A stretch of 64,000 nt of DNA from Myoxocephalus aenaeus (GCA_038501785.1 JBAMJR010000070.1:818501-882500); one strand, 5' to 3'. Positions 1 through 14,536 are shown, counted from the first letter of the stretch. Translations and numbers: made by a program. The notes: generated by a model from the letters alone, not told the origin.

Positions 1-991
1 TTGGTTTAAAAGGTCACATTTTAACGAATAGGGGGAAAAACTGCTGCTGACGGGATACTAAGAGTGCACAAATTCATCCTCCGAGCCATCTTGGTCAAGT
101 TTCCTTTAAGAGTGTGAGAAGACTGTGATTTGACAAAACCATGAAAGCTGGCGCCCTGCAGAGTTGGGAATCTGGTGAGAAGGCCAAATGGGAATGATAA
201 GACCACTTTCCTCAACCTCTTGGCCCCACATTTCTTAATCTGCACCCCACAGAGACCGAGGCAGTGTGATATAGTGACAGAGATCCCACGAGCAGTCCTT
301 CTCTCTCTCTCCTCTATTAAGGCCATGTTCCCACCAACAATAGCACTGCGTCACACAATTAAGCTTCCTCGTTCATTTCAATGAGAGCAATGCATCAGCG
401 GGATTCTGGGGAAATGCGGGATAATCCGGCAGAAGATGCAAGGTTGTCCGGGAAAAATTGTGGCCAAGCAGTGTAGGTGTGCATTCCTGATGGAATACCT
501 TGTAAAATGAACATTGGCAATGTCAAGGGAAGTTTTTGTGCCTGATAAATCTCCAAAGTCAAGTATCTGCATTAACTTGTCACCCCCCGGCAGACCCGTT
601 TTTTTTCTTTTTCTTTAACACTGTTATTTTTGGTCCGAATGCCTGTTAATTGCGGATGTTTGACATGAGCCTCCAATCCTTTGCCACAGGGCAGGAAGGA
701 GATCACAGATAACCCGGGAATGCCTAATCAATACTGTCAGTGCACAATGACCTAGCATTAGAGGGGCCGCACAACAAGCAGACAAAGCCTAATCCCCTGC
801 ATGCTGAATTGGCCAACAAATGAGATGACAGATGAGTAGAAAGAGGACACAACTGAACAACTGAAATCGGTTTATGCTCTCCTAACATGCAATCGCATTG
901 ATTTGAAATCAAAGTGTGTTGCCTGAACTGATCATGTGAGAAAAGTAGAGCAAGTCGGCATTCAGATTATGAAGTTTGGTTCATTACTTAC

Positions 992-1322
992 TGTGCACAG
1001 AGCCTTGCTGCTGACTTGCGACTTTGGGTGGGCTGATCCTGCTCTTGGGAGGGACCATCTCCATACGTTGGCCCTTCTCACCTGGACCCTGGCTGGGGGC
1101 CTGAGTCTCAGTCTGGGTCTCGCTCTGCGCTTTGTCCTGTGGCGCGGCGGCCTTTAAAGACTTCTGTCTGCTCAGGATACCGTCGCTACCAGCCCTCATC
1201 AGCTTTTCCCCCACGCTCAGCACCCGGGCTCGACCGACGCCAGGGCATTCCTTCCTGGAGGGGAGCAGCTTGGATCTGGCCCCTATCGAGGGGGGCCGGG
1301 CCAGCCTGGAGGCTTTGGACAT
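992..1322 (-). CDS. First coding exon of a large gene leaving the window; kiaa1217 (sickle tail) candidate
   Basis: An ATG at 1322-1320 opens 110 codons plus one base. The reading ends at a strong donor, GTAAGT, at 991-986. The start is supported by an in-frame TGA 30 nt upstream (1355-1353) and a purine (A) at -3. The peptide is rich in Ser, Arg, Lys, Gln and Pro, begins MSKASRLARPPSIGARSKLL and looks disordered, with no known fold visible. The exon belongs to a gene transcribed leftwards out of the window. It lies downstream of otud1 in the same orientation. In human, KIAA1217 (sickle tail, a cytoskeleton-associated coiled-coil protein) lies downstream of OTUD1 in the same orientation, so that identity is the best positional guess. 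I do not recognise the peptide itself. It could be the N-terminus of another cytoskeletal protein, or an alternative first exon. Confidence 0.55.
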
Positions 1323-2120
1323 CCTACGGGTCGGCGGATCAGTGAAGCTTCTTCAGTCTTCCTCAGCCAGTGTGACTGCAGCTGTGTCCCGTGGGCAATC
1401 CAGGGTTTCTCAGCTCTCAGTGAGTGTGACTCGGTGACTCTCCAGCTCCAGCGTGTTGCGACTGGTGCAGGTAGGCTGCGAGGGCCAGAGGGAGGAGGGC
1501 ACTTTTGGGAAGGCGAGCTCAGAGGGTGAGGGGTGGGGGGTTAACAGATCCTTGGAAGGTGTTCTCTTCTCCTGGCGTGGCCTCCTGGGATCGTCCTCCA
1601 AAGCAAACGTGCGTGAGTGTGTGTGTGTGCGTGCGTGTGTGCGTGAGTGTGTGAGTGCGTGAGTGTGTGTGTGTGTGTGTGTGTGTCTGCTGGTAAATTG
1701 GTGCATGTGTGGATAAACCTGTGGAGTGACAGGACGTGCTGTGTCAAATGCAAACAGAAACTCAGGTCTCCGGTGTCAGCGCATTCCGTCTTTTTAATCC
1801 CCGCTCTGCCTCTCTTTCTCCGTCTTTCACACTCTCTCCCTCTCCATCCCTCTCTTTTTTTTAGCAATTTCTCGTGCTCCCTCTCTTCTTCACTTGCGCT
1901 TATCAACTTCTCTCTCCTACCTCATGCCTGATCATTATTTCCTGTGTTACTGTCCTCTTCTGCCTTCTCTCTTCTCTTCTGATTCGGTTCACTCGCTCTT
2001 CTCTGCTGATGCTCAGCGGGTGACCGTTCCAGCGCTCCGGCAGACGAAGATCATAGAGAGAAAGATTTAGAGACAGCAAGAGAAAAAAAGAGAAAAAGAG
2101 AGCACGAGGGAGATAGAGAA
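1323..2120 (-). promoter_or_regulatory. Probable 5' UTR/proximal promoter of the left-hand gene
   Basis: Sequence immediately upstream of the ATG at 1322 on the minus strand. It has an in-frame stop at 1355-1353 and no convincing pyrimidine-rich acceptor between the stop and the ATG, so the coding exon may extend without a break into 5' UTR. Further out come a (GT)n microsatellite and a long pyrimidine/purine-biased stretch (about 1800-2115). No clear TATA box was found. The transcription start cannot be placed by eye. Confidence 0.3.
1610..1687. repeat. Interrupted (GT)n microsatellite
   Basis: About 78 bp of GT repeats interrupted by GC and GA steps (gtgcgtgagtgtgtg pattern). The interruptions suggest an older, partly decayed array. 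It explains the His/Thr-rich translations on the minus strand here. Confidence 0.95.
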
Positions 2121-3770
2121 AGTGCTGGCAGAGGCTTTGTGGAGGAGTCCTTCTCTTCAGGTGCAGCTGCACAAGCTGTTCCAGATGTGTGTGCAGAGCT
2201 TCACGTCATCGGCCGACCGCTCAGAGCCCCTCTGGTACAATCACTGGCTTAACCTCATCCTTTTTTCCCCTCTTTCTTCCTCTTTTTCTCTGTCGGTCCC
2301 TTGTCCCTCTACTCCAGTCGGGATACTCCTCACATGTGATGAGATGTTCCGGCTACCAGAGGCAGGAATGCACACATGCACAACACAAGCCACCAAGCCC
2401 TTCACTCACTGGTGGAATTTACAGAGAATTAAAGAGCGCAAAGGAGGGGAGCGCTACAGCATGGTTGTGTATACAAGCGTCACACAATGGAGCTGTTCGG
2501 ATCCCCTGCGCCAAAGACATCAGCTGTGACCAGAAAAAAAAGGCAGCAGAAGTTGGCAAGGAGAGAAACAGTAAGGAAGAGAAGATCAGAGCTTTCAGAC
2601 ATTTCCCTTCCTCGTGCCCAGAAAAAAAACACACATTTTCTCTTCTTTTGACGAAGTGCTTCGAACTATTGTCTGACCGAGTGAAATCTGCTCAGCTCAC
2701 AGTGATTATTGCCAGGCAGGAACAATAAAGTATGAATCATTGTTGTTAGGGCAGAAAGAGCAAAAACAGCAACCTTTAAAGAAAGATTTTATGGCCATTT
2801 CCTTTTGAAAGAAAGTGAGAAGCAGTCTGTTGCTCGTTGTAAAAACACATCTTGCTGACACAGACAGACTCTGCAAAGTAAACCACAACCCTATAAACTT
2901 GTCTAATTCATTAATTCCGCACACAGGTCATCCTATTTCGAGCTCCTGGCCTGTGACACTTGTCTAATATACCGCAGCATGCGAAATGGACATGTGATAT
3001 AACGCATAGGGACACCATTCCGTGCTTCCTGTCTAAACACCAGAAAATGGATTACAGTGAGCAAAAAGGATCAACTGTGTGCAGGCAAATGTTATAAAAG
3101 AGCAACTGTCCACATGGACCGGACCACAGGCTTTGTTTTACACAGGGACCGTTTCTCTCTCCGACCTGGTGCTGTGCCACTCAGATATCATAAAACGTCC
3201 CAGTTAAAAGTCCCAGGATGGAAAAGCCAGATTTAATATTTCATATACGCCGCCAGGCTTTATCTACTGCTCTGTTTGGAACCTGCATGGCATGATGCAG
3301 CACCCCCTACCCAATTGCCTTTCAGACTACTAAGCCCTGAACACGATGACAGCCATCACTGATTGTATAGATATGACATATTCATCATATTGCCACGCAT
3401 CTGTATGGCTTCAGATAAAGAGCAAAGCAGATTGACCTACATACTTTACCAATGAATAGTTGGCTGACAAAATCGGAGGGCTAACAACCTCATGGGAACC
3501 GCTGCATGTCTGATAGATTTTTGCAAGAGAGAGAAAAAAAATGTCAAGAAGATAGAGACATTTCCATAAGATTAAATATTAGAATTGTGCCAGATTATGG
3601 TTGTGCGTCACCAGTTTTGCTGAGTTTACGGCATCGTAGTACTAAGGATTACGTCAAACCCTCAAAAAAAACACGGGAAAAAAAATTGGTTGACCATGAA
3701 AAAACACAGACTCCATATAGGTTTCAATGAGTGAGTGAATGGCAACTCTCTCATATGGTTAGTGGCTATT

Positions 3771-3774
<4 letters not shown>

Positions 3775-3849
<75 letters not shown>
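3775..3849. repeat. (TG)n microsatellite, about 75 bp
   Basis: An uninterrupted TG array of about 37 units, bounded by tgtatg on the left and tctgtgcat on the right. Its length and purity suggest it is highly polymorphic. Confidence 0.97.
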
Positions 3850-3850
<1 letters not shown>

Positions 3851-6800
3851 TGTGCATGCTGGGAGTAAATGAAAGCCCTCTGTGTGGATTGGATGCCTCC
3901 CAGACTTTGAGCCATGTGTATAACTGTACAGTAGGCAAACGGCGGGAACGTGGTTCAAAGGCTACAAATGACATAGCATTTAGGGATGGATATAATTTGA
4001 GTTTCATAATTAAGCCTGTGATTTTCTGCAATATGATAGATCATAAAGTAGGTCTAAGTATCAAATAACTAACCCTACTGTCGACATACTATACAGGCAT
4101 GGCATCAGTTTGCATTTCAAACAACCTACCACAAGTATTTCAACTTCAAAAAACAAAAAACTTGTGGAAGATGATTATCTGAGGAGTTGAAATTGGCTCT
4201 GACAATAAAGACCTGCGTGACAAAACTGCCACCCACAGACTGTCTGGCTAGCACCAGGCTCCCTGGTGCCAAGTAGCGGTTTGGGATGATCAGTTTTGAG
4301 AATATGATGGTGAAGAAAATCCGACAAGCTCTGGTATATCTGCTTATGGCCCATAAGTTTGTAGTGGATGGGCTCTTAAAACGTCTTCAAGAAAAATAGT
4401 GAGCTCAGCAAGAGTTGTCTGAGTGCCTCTTTGGTATTTTTCTAATTAACTGACTTTTCTGTCGGAGGGTTATTATTAAACTGGGGGGGCGTATGTAACA
4501 AATGACTCCACACACTGAGCTGAGGCGAGTGTAGATTAGACTCGCTGAATGTGCTGTTGAGGCAGAACCTGCCTACAAGTCACTCAAACCTGGAGAAATG
4601 AAATACATTCAATAAATGTGATAGTTCAACCCTTGTCCAACCAACTTATTTAACACACAATACCCACTGGGGTTCCTAAGGACCCCACGAATAAAAACAA
4701 ATAGATAGTTGTAAGTTCACACGGTAAACTTAAAAAGGCCCATATGTTGGCCACTTGTAGCCAGCATGAACTAGCTACTGTATACATAACACTGATATAG
4801 TGTTAGCAATTTGTTGTTGATCATCATCCAGCAAATATGGAGCAACATTAGCATGCATTTGGAGTCATGTTTCTGGCCTTGCATAGTCATAGTTAGGGCT
4901 GTCCTTAGTCAAATAAATGCATAGTCTATTAACACTCATATCATTTATTTGGCTACCTAATGGTTGATTAAATCAACAGATTTGTAAAAATGTGTTTCTC
5001 CACAAAGAAAATCACACAAGATTATTACTTTTAAGCTTGTGTTCATCAGAGATGTGTTCATCTCAACGTTTCTTGGAAATAAGCCTTACAAACAAAACGA
5101 CAGATTCTACATAGCTACTAAGCCGTATTCCTAGTCCAGCATTCAGTCCCCATTTAGCTCTTTAGACCACCAACCTTTGAGAAAAATACAGCTCCACTGT
5201 GTTCACCAGCCTATTGCGTAATGTGTGTGCCGATGGTGATGAGCAGGTGGTGTACAGTGTGTTTATTAGAGCTTTTCCACTGGAAACATCTGTCTGCCGC
5301 AGCTGGAAACGAATCAAACAACCTTAAGACCCGGATGGTAATTATCTGTGGATTCATTGCTATGAGTGACCCCTTTCAAAGATACATAATTAGCTGATTA
5401 ATTGTTAAAATAAAATATTGATTAAAGCAGCTTTAACTGCACACTGATTGGCTCTTGATGCAGCAGGATAAACACAAAGGCTCAATGTACACAGGGCTGG
5501 TGGACCACAATGTTGGGGGATTTGGGAAGCAATTGGGGGGGGATGGGTGAGCTGTGTACCTCTGCTGAGGATTAAGGTTGAGTGTGTTTTCCAAGCCCAG
5601 AGGGCTAGGTTGTCTCTTTTCTTACATTCCATCTCAGAGCTCCCTCCCTCCCATATCATGAGTCATTACTGACTGTAACATTTACTCAATATCAGCTGCT
5701 GAATCAGTTTCTGGAGGCACACAAGCTCTACAGAAACGCACAACAGAAACGCACAACAGTAGCATTGAGTGTGTGGAGACGTGTGGATATGCAAAAAAAA
5801 CACAGGTTTGAGACCAGGTTGCAGCTGTTATCATACATGACGCATTACTTGTCGGGACAGCAATACCATCAAATAGTCTACTAGAATAAATTGTGTTTAT
5901 TTGTCTAGAAAAGCGTATCACTTGCAGCAAACTTGGTCATATTTGCACCAAGGCTACAGCTAAACTTGAAACTCTCACCCTCGCAAACAATTAATATTTG
6001 ATCAGAGACGTTTTCGTAGTTCACAGACTCTTGAAATGAACATCTGAATAAGAATCTCCATCCGGAACATACTGTAGCTTCAACAACATCACAAACAGCA
6101 AACTGCTTTTTCTTTACTCCCCCCCCCCGTAGTTCGAGCCGTTGACTTCTCCCGACTCCCGAGTGAAGTGACTCAAAGGCAGAAAAAGAGTCTATACGAC
6201 GATGAGACTCGCTGCCAGTTGGGACCAATTAGTCTTAACACTCTGGGGAACGCCACCCAACATGCCACATCATCTGCGGCATTAAGTCACAGTAAATGTG
6301 GCACTGATCGCGGCGGAGGAGCTGCCACTCAGTCAGCAAGTCAGAGGAGACGGCGGCCCAGTCAGGAGAAGTTCTGTCTCGGCCTTTATCATCATCTGTA
6401 GCTTAAACCAACAAGATCGAGCTGAGTCGACAGTTGTGTCGACTTGCCTGCTATCTAATCAAACTTAACAACGTGGTATCTTAAGTTTTAAAGTTGGCTC
6501 CATTCCATTTCCAAGTCTTTAGTACTATACTGAAATTAAAAAAAAAGGACCATACCACAGCTTTTTAGATTCAAGCAATCACTTCAGACAATTACAAAAT
6601 TGTGCAAAAACCTACTTAAAGTGTTCACGCTTGATTTCCTACATTTATTCATTTTAATATGCTCTGGAAATCAGCTTCTGAAAGACTGGAATGGTTGCTT
6701 CAAAGTCGAAGAATTGTTAATCCTGCTGTCCAAAAGCATTACACTGACAAACTATGTTTCGTCAAATAAAAAATTCAAATTGAGAAGCATTGTGTGAGTG

Positions 6801-9800
6801 CATGTCTCCAGCAAGGCTGCAAGATCATCTAAAGATGTTATTCTAACAATAAATAATGTTTAGAAATGTTTAGTCTGTATCTGGTGACGGATAGTAATAG
6901 GATGCATTCTGTTTTGTTGAAGTAGGTAGCTCATGAATTAAAGCAACAGCAAAAAATACAAATACTTTTAGAAGAATTATACCACACCAAAAAACAAAAG
7001 CTGGTTCAGTGGCTCATTTTCCAATTGTTTTGATATTATAATAACAAATAGATGAACAAAAGCAAAAAGCAGAGACGGGTGTTTTATGTCAAAGAAAACA
7101 GGAATTCCACTTCTGACATCACTTGACTCTTAGATATCTTGAGCATTATCGTACACCTCATACTGAGAGATTGCAAAACTATGCTTTAAGACAACTGCAG
7201 CACCATGAAGCCATAAGGTAAAAAAAATAAAATAGTGATGCATTTTCCATCTCCACTCTCTTCCAAAATGTATAATTAACAGGCTAAAAACACCAAATCT
7301 AATAAACACAGTATCCTCTTGAAGTGAGTCTGTTCAAACGGATGAAAAGGTCTCTAGAAAACTGTTTTTGGGGAACAATGTCATTTCGTTTTGGTGAGCT
7401 TCTGTCCCTGGAAATAAGTAGAACCCCTTCTTAGCGTGGACCCGTAAGAGAACAATTGGAACAGATGCTGAAACTGAAAATGTTTCCTCCAAATGTTGTG
7501 ACGATTATGACGCAAGGCAACAAAAAGCAAAAAGCACAATGACCAAAGAGTTAATATTGTGTTGTTTGCAGCTCTCAGTGAGAAGGGGTTCTGCATGAAG
7601 TCCCACAGTTTGTGTCATCGTGCATTTTCCCTCCTAACGCCCCGTCTCTGGGGCCCCCCTGTGGCCTTATAAATCACTCTCTCCCTTCCATCACTCTCTG
7701 CTCTCAACCTTCAACGGGACGTGTGAGCATTCACATGCTCAGAACCCCACAAACAGTATGGAAATGTCTATCTGATGTTCATATTTTCAACCCTGAGGCC
7801 GTGGCTACGCATTGGACTCGCAGCCCTCGCCCTATCCTTTACGCTTCAGCAATTTAGGAGAGTTTAGCATTTTATCTGGACATTCTGTCAAGTGTGTTAT
7901 TGGATGCAAACCAAATGCTTCCGCCTGAAGCAAATGGAGAGGATAAGAGGAGAGACAAACCACCGCTCCATTCAGACGGATGTAAATAAGAGGCTTCTCC
8001 ATTCCCTTTATGGCTTATTGATTTTTAGTTCGATGTCTGGCTGCAGACAGCAACAGAGAAAAGAGAAGGGAGAGATAGAAAGAAAGACGGCGAGGAGTGG
8101 TTACCGAATTCCGAAACAGCAGCATGTTTCTGGGAACAAAAAAAGTGCCACTTAACGCACAGCTGCACCGTCTGTCGTAATGAAATCAGATCCCCGATAA
8201 AAACACAGCTAAGACTACTATGAGATAATTATATTGTCAGCATTTTTATGCTAATGATTAGACTTCAGATTTTTTCCCCCCAAGTTAAAAGAACCGAAAT
8301 GGTAAAAGTCTGAAGAAAAGAGGCTGGAACTTTCCCGTCAGATGTGGTGAAAACACAATGAACTTATTCACATAGCTGGGTGAATACCATTCTGGTATTA
8401 CAGAGAAGGAATTAATGATGTTTCCAGAGTCAAGTCTGGGCTGAAAAGGCTGCTTGTGGCACAACATATTTACATCAGCTTAAGAAACAGAAAAAGGTTA
8501 ATATATTCAAATAAATGATTATTTTTTTTTCATCTCCAACTTGTTCATCTTCAGGAGAGCTGAATGCAGAAACACAAACGCGAGCATGCATCCTATATTT
8601 TGGACGAGGAACGATTGTGTGTTCTTTGCTGGAACAGCTGCAATGGTCGCCTCCTGCTCTTGGTTCTTTAAAAAAAAGAGTAAAAGTAAATGTTCAAAAT
8701 GTACATCATGAAGTCCTGCAGAATAAAAGAACCAATATGCCTGTACAGAATTCTCGTACAGATGCTTGTTAATCTGAAAATAATAAGCAAAATTGGAGCC
8801 AGAAGGAGGCGGTCCTATAAGATATGAATGGCAAAATTAAAACATTAATCAAAATATGACCACATACAAATTTTATGAAACTTATTGTCTCATTGTCACA
8901 TTTCCTTTCTTTTACAATTATTCTATTAGTCAACAGCTTGGACAGCTGAGGTCACAATAACAAAAATCTGCACACAAAAAAACCCTCAACACAATAGGAT
9001 TCTTCCACAATTAAGGTTAGAATGGGGGACAATTTTCCAGACAAATACGACAACACTTTGACTTAACGTGCGTCGGGTAAGAGAACAATCTAAGTCTAAT
9101 ATGAACCTTCAAGCATGAATTCCTCAGCAGTTAATCTGGCGGTTTTCAACCTGACGTAAGTAATGTTTTACTGATGCTCCCTTTCCACACAAAAAAAAGT
9201 TCCCAAATGTATGCTCATAAGCACTATTTCATTTTTGACCTTTAACATGTGAATATGCCATTTGTCTAAGCGCTCTCAGGGGGGATTGTGGATAATCTGC
9301 GTGTCTGTGTCTATATCTGCGTGTGTGCACGTCTGTGTGTCCGCACGCTTGCCAAGAAAGTAGATTTTCGTTGGGAGGTTTTCAAGGCTTGAGTCTCTAA
9401 ATCAAGCTGACAGCTTTTCAAATGGCATATCATCGTTCCCATAAATTTGCATACTTTCACCTGTGAATATCATTCCACTCAACATCACAAATGCACAAAT
9501 TGTTACAATAATATCATATGTTGCCATTTCACAGAGGATAGAAGCCTGTATAAACCCATATATAGGTTTATTCAAAGTATGACCTCATCAATCAATGTGC
9601 TCTGTGTTTCAGAACGAGCAATTAATTTAAAAACCCATTTTAATCTCTATATCTTTATAACCTATGCGTCTGCACAGGCGAGATAGATTAGGCCAGCCAG
9701 CCGTGCAACGATCTACAGATCTTCATTAATGTGGAACTTTCATTCCTCGTTGAGCATCGCTTGCGTTGCTCCACTGCACGGCAGAAGGCCAAGTGCCTGG

Positions 9801-10135
9801 ATGTAAGACGACATATGAATATGAATGCTTTTCCAAACTCCAAAGTCACGAGAACGAACGGTTGTGGGGTTGAGTTTATAGCAAGTGACAGTCCCGTGTG
9901 CTCTAGTAGGAGGAAAAGGGCTCGGAGTTAGAAACTGTTTGAAGGGATCACCAGAGAGCCTCTTAATAAGGAGGTACCGATACCGATATGTGTATTTAAT
10001 AATGACATATCTGCAGATAGACCTTTTTAAACATATGACAAACATTTTTGAAAGGATTCCGAACAGTATCAGTAAGCATTTTTATATAACTTGTAATTAT
10101 TATAATAATCATAAAGAATATTCAAGATCAACTTT

Positions 10136-10154
10136 GGGGGGGGGGGGGGGGGGG
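10136..10154. repeat. Poly-G run of 19
   Basis: Nineteen consecutive G on the plus strand, following an AT-rich stretch. The run could form G-quadruplex DNA, and its length is likely to be unreliable in any assembly. Confidence 0.95.
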
Positions 10155-10452
10155 AACTAAGTAATAATCATTGAGAGTTGACAGTAGCTAAATAAATAAC
10201 ATAACTGTCATCAGATTTTGATTCAAATATTGCTACATCTTCTCTGGTGCTCAGGGTAATGCAGATAAAACCCCAAAATACAGGAAATCTCTCAAGGGAA
10301 AGAACCAAACTTTGTGTGTGTCGTTCCAAAAGTCTCAGTAATGAATGACCAAACGCCTACAAGTGAACTGCAGTGACAGCAAACATCAGCATCCATGTCA
10401 CAACACAACAGGAAGTCCTCTAATTGTACACGTGAATGCAAGCAGGCAGGCG

Positions 10453-10493
10453 ACACGCACACGCACACGCACACACACACACACACACACACA
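10453..10493. repeat. (CA)n microsatellite
   Basis: A compound array that begins with alternating CACG/CACACG units and becomes pure CA for about 28 bp. It generates the His/Thr-rich open frames seen in this interval. Confidence 0.95.
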
Positions 10494-13400
10494 AGGCTTC
10501 AGTCAGCAGCAGAGATCTGCTGAACCAACAGCGTGGGGCCGGGGGCTGGACAAACAGGACAGAGATAAGCAATCTGACAAAGAGAGACACAAGGGACGAA
10601 GACACAAAGGAGGGCACATGAGGGCCCTAAATATGACGCTTGAAGTCAACATAAATCAGGGCTAAAAGGCTGTTAACGATGAAGATGAATGAAGATATGA
10701 AGCTGGGCTTTACAATCTGACAAAAGATACAGATTCTTTATCTCAACCGCTCTTCATTATATGGCCCAAATGCTCCTACAGGACTAATGAGCTATAGTCT
10801 TTATGGCTTTCCTCTGCGGCAATTATTACCAGTTCCTCAGCTAGAAATAGCATTGACTTGATGCTAATTGTAATAAATTACACAAAACATAGCTGCAGGA
10901 AAATGTTGACAGCCCAGCCTATGGGAAAGAGAGTGCTATGTCTAATTTGATAGTACGATGAGTGTATTCTCATGTGTAACATCTGCACTTCACTTCCTCA
11001 ATCTCAAGGCCCCTGTGGGAAAAAGACAGGGTTTCTGGAAGTATCATTTAGAAGTGAAAGTTTCCACAACTCCTGACTGACAAGAGTACAACGTGCTGCT
11101 TGACACAAGTCAATCACATCCACCAACTCCTTTGTGCCTTGCTACCAGGAAAGTGACACAACAGTGGTTCTTTGTTTTCCAGAGTTAATTCGTCAAATAC
11201 GTCTTTTTAACAGGAAAGGCAACTTAACTCGAGCCCCGGCACACGTGTTTTTGATTGGCCTTCAATTTCAGAACTTGTGTCAGGAGTTCGTCTGCCCCAC
11301 CCCTTGTCCGACATCTGCTGACCCTTTGCCAGGTCACGGGTTTTTGTACACACGTTTCAGTGTTTGTGTCCAGTCGGGTCTGAGCTGGAGCCCTTTGGTG
11401 TTTCCTGTGCACCCACCACTTCCCCAACGTGCTGATGAAAAGGCTTGAGAGCCCCGATTCATGTGAGCGGAGGCCTCCTTAATGAACTGAGGAACTCTGA
11501 GACGCTCTGGGTGCCGAAGAGGCTGATTTAAGAAAGAAGGGGATGGAGGGTAGGGGGAAGGAGAAATGTATAGAAGGGAAGAGAAGAAGAAGGAAGGGGA
11601 GAAAAAAAAAATCCTCTCCTGAGGTACAACTGGTCCTTCAATACTGCTGGCCCTCTGCTCCGAGTGAAAGCGGGAGGGGGGAGGGCTTTGGCCAAAAACC
11701 CTCGAGTCGGATCCTCATTAGGAAGCACAAAGAACATCAAAGACCAACCCCAAACCTCTATCAGTCAGGAGCACCCACAATCCCCGTGATATTAAAATTC
11801 CCAGGCGCCATTCAGTGTCAAGTTCTGAGGTAGGCGCAGGGGCTCGGGTGACTCAGGGTTTGGGGAACTTTAAGGTCCCGAAGGTCAGTGGAAAGTTTGA
11901 GCTAACGTCTTCTCACCTCAGTGATTGGCTGCTGCTGAATAAGCTCTCTGCTTGAAGGAGAAGATGATAACTAGCAGCTGTGGGTAGATAATGGTCACTA
12001 GCAGCTGTGAGGTGTTGTAATAACATTGTTAACTATTTAAAGTTGAAAAAGCAAGTCCAAAACACTTCCTGAGTTTATTCGTTCTTTGTTGTAATGTAAA
12101 ATCACTTTACGTCACTAAAACAGTAAAAAAATCCTTTTCAGAAACTTAAGACATTACATTTAATCAACTGTTTAGTCGTATTTGCAAGAGGTTTGCTTTC
12201 CTGTCACATTTATTCTCTCACTTTGAAGTTGTATCAAGGTCAGTTCTTCATATGCCTCATAATCCTTTCAGCTCCTCCAGTTAAGTCAAGAGTCACTTTC
12301 AAACGGTGCTAGTGCTAAAATAAAGGTGGGCTGATGTGCATACTAATCTTTATCACAGTTATGCCTATTACATTTTTTATCAGAGAAAAGACATGAAACG
12401 GATTTCTGAAGAAATGAGGTTTCCAGACAGTTGGGAAATATGGCGAACCAATAGTTGTACGTTCTTGAAAAAAATCCTGAAGATGTCAGTTGACTTAACT
12501 AAATATTAATAGCCTGTAACTGATTGTTGTATTCACTTGGGGGCAGCGTAACAAGCTGGAAACACAACGCTGACATATTACGAGGTCTCAGGACCAAACA
12601 GAGGTATCTAAGAAACGACGAGCTGTACACAGCGCTTGGCTGCATCTCAAGGAGACTATAAATGCTGAGTATACATTCCACCCTGGTGGTCCAAAGCGTA
12701 CAGCTGGGCAGACTCAGGTCACAACAGCACGAGATGCCTGAAGGGGCTGTTTCTATCATAGACGCAGCAGGCATCAAGCACACACCGGCCGCTCCTCTTT
12801 CATCTGGCTGTGCTGGGACATGAACCCAAAAGAGAGAGTTAGCAAAGTGCAAAAAAATTCAATAAACTTCAGATCTGTGCAAGATGCGTATTCACACACA
12901 CATGCATATGGATATGTGTGTCTGTCTATCATTATCTAAGTTTATAAGCAGTTATGCAGCGTTTAAACAGTTACGTTCTAACAGAGGGCAGCAGACAAAA
13001 CCCACGCTTTAATTCATTCGATTTAACAAAAGGAAATGTCAATCATATAATCTAGCCTTTGTTGTATTTAGTATGCTCAAAAGTTATTCGCAACATAAGC
13101 GCACTATAAATCAAAACAGAAGACTACAAAAAAAAAGCAAAACAAAAGCACACTGGAGGTTGGGAGCAGGAAAGTAATTTTATCCAGCCGGCTGACTGAC
13201 AGAGCGACTGGACGAGAGTAAAAGGACCTCGCTGACCTTGCCAAAAGGTCTGATGATTGCTGCCACCTCTTTAGACCGCCAGGCTCGGCCATTAAATCTC
13301 TTACACAACTGCTGGCCTTTGCAGTGGCTGCTGACAGCCAAGTCTGCATCATCTCAGCGCTCAGCTTCACACACATAACAGAGAGGCAGCACATCGCATC

Positions 13401-14533
13401 TGATTGTTAAATATCACTGAGTCTCACCTCCTCGACCACGGCAGCTGTAGGAGCTCTGATAAGCTGAAGTGAAAGGAGTGTTAAGCTGCAAAGGTGACAA
13501 AATCAGCACGGTATTCAATCAACACGAGGAATAGACTCTCAAGTGACTGGTTATATTTTTGCAAAGAAATGAGAAGAAACCAGATTTTTGTATAGGAGCC
13601 CTATTCATTCTTCAAATCAAGAAGATTGACCCTCAGAGAATGACTGGATTTAAATGTGGTAGGTGGCTCAACCCAATAGAAAGGGCTCTTAATTAAAAAC
13701 TCTTTTGTCTTCAGATTACCGTTTGGATCAAGGGAGCAACAGCCATTTGCTGATGCCAGCACCACTCTTATTGGCATGCTGTTATTTCAGACACTTTCCA
13801 GGGAGCAGAGTGGATTAGCCCAACTTGACCTGAAAACTCACAGGAAGGGCCAAAGACTGTACTGCACACAGCAATGCCTATACTCAGTTCCTCATTTTTA
13901 CATACAGAATGTTGCTGATAAAGCAATAGGTCGGAGCTTGTTGTGGCACTCAATTTTCTCTCTTATCATCAAAAAATGGAAGTTTGGAACGGATGATTGC
14001 AGTGCGACTGCAGCTGAAGGTCCTGGATGAAAACATACAGCTGCTAAAATGTGCTGTGGGGCAATCACACAAAGTCTCAGCATTTTCTCGATGTGTGCTT
14101 TCCTCCCACAGCCCCTCCCCCTCGCTGTGACCGCACCCAATCAGTGGCGACCCGTTCCACTTAGAAACACCCATTTGTATCCTCGCGCTAAACCTCCCAT
14201 TTATCACATTGACAGGACCGGCTTGCGGTTATTGACCGGGAGTGGATTCTTTTACCATCCACAAGCTCACTTATCGAATTAGATACCAAAGCAAAATGTT
14301 TGGAATGTTAAATGAGTGGTGTCAGATGGCTTGTTCTTAGCGAAATGTGAGCATTAATTACTTGAAATCAGGAGTTGCTTATAAAACTGAGAAAACATGT
14401 AGGTGTGTGTGTGTGTGTTTTTGGTTTCTCCCATACCTCTATCAGTCATGTTGAAATAATTGTCTTAGGTGTGTTCGATTGTACAGATCATGTGTCTGAG
14501 CAACACAGACTTCCCACAACATCTTACTGCCTG

Positions 14534-14536
<3 letters not shown>

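Noticed and set aside
2122..2728. Plus-strand overlapping frames of 135 and 179 residues
   Set aside because: Two overlapping frames of similar length, low-complexity Ser/Phe-rich in the middle, with no recognisable protein.
3662..4068. Frames with long His-Thr or Cys-Val repeats over microsatellites (here and at 10.4, 14.5, 21.2, 36.0, 40.3, 42.5 and 52.0 kb)
   Set aside because: Each is simply a translated (CA)n/(GT)n array that happens to lack stops.
4880..4990. Possible non-autonomous DNA transposon (gggctgtccttagtcaaat with a short inverted aaataaatg/catttattt)
   Set aside because: The inverted arms are only about 9 bp and no target duplication was seen. Too weak to list as an element.
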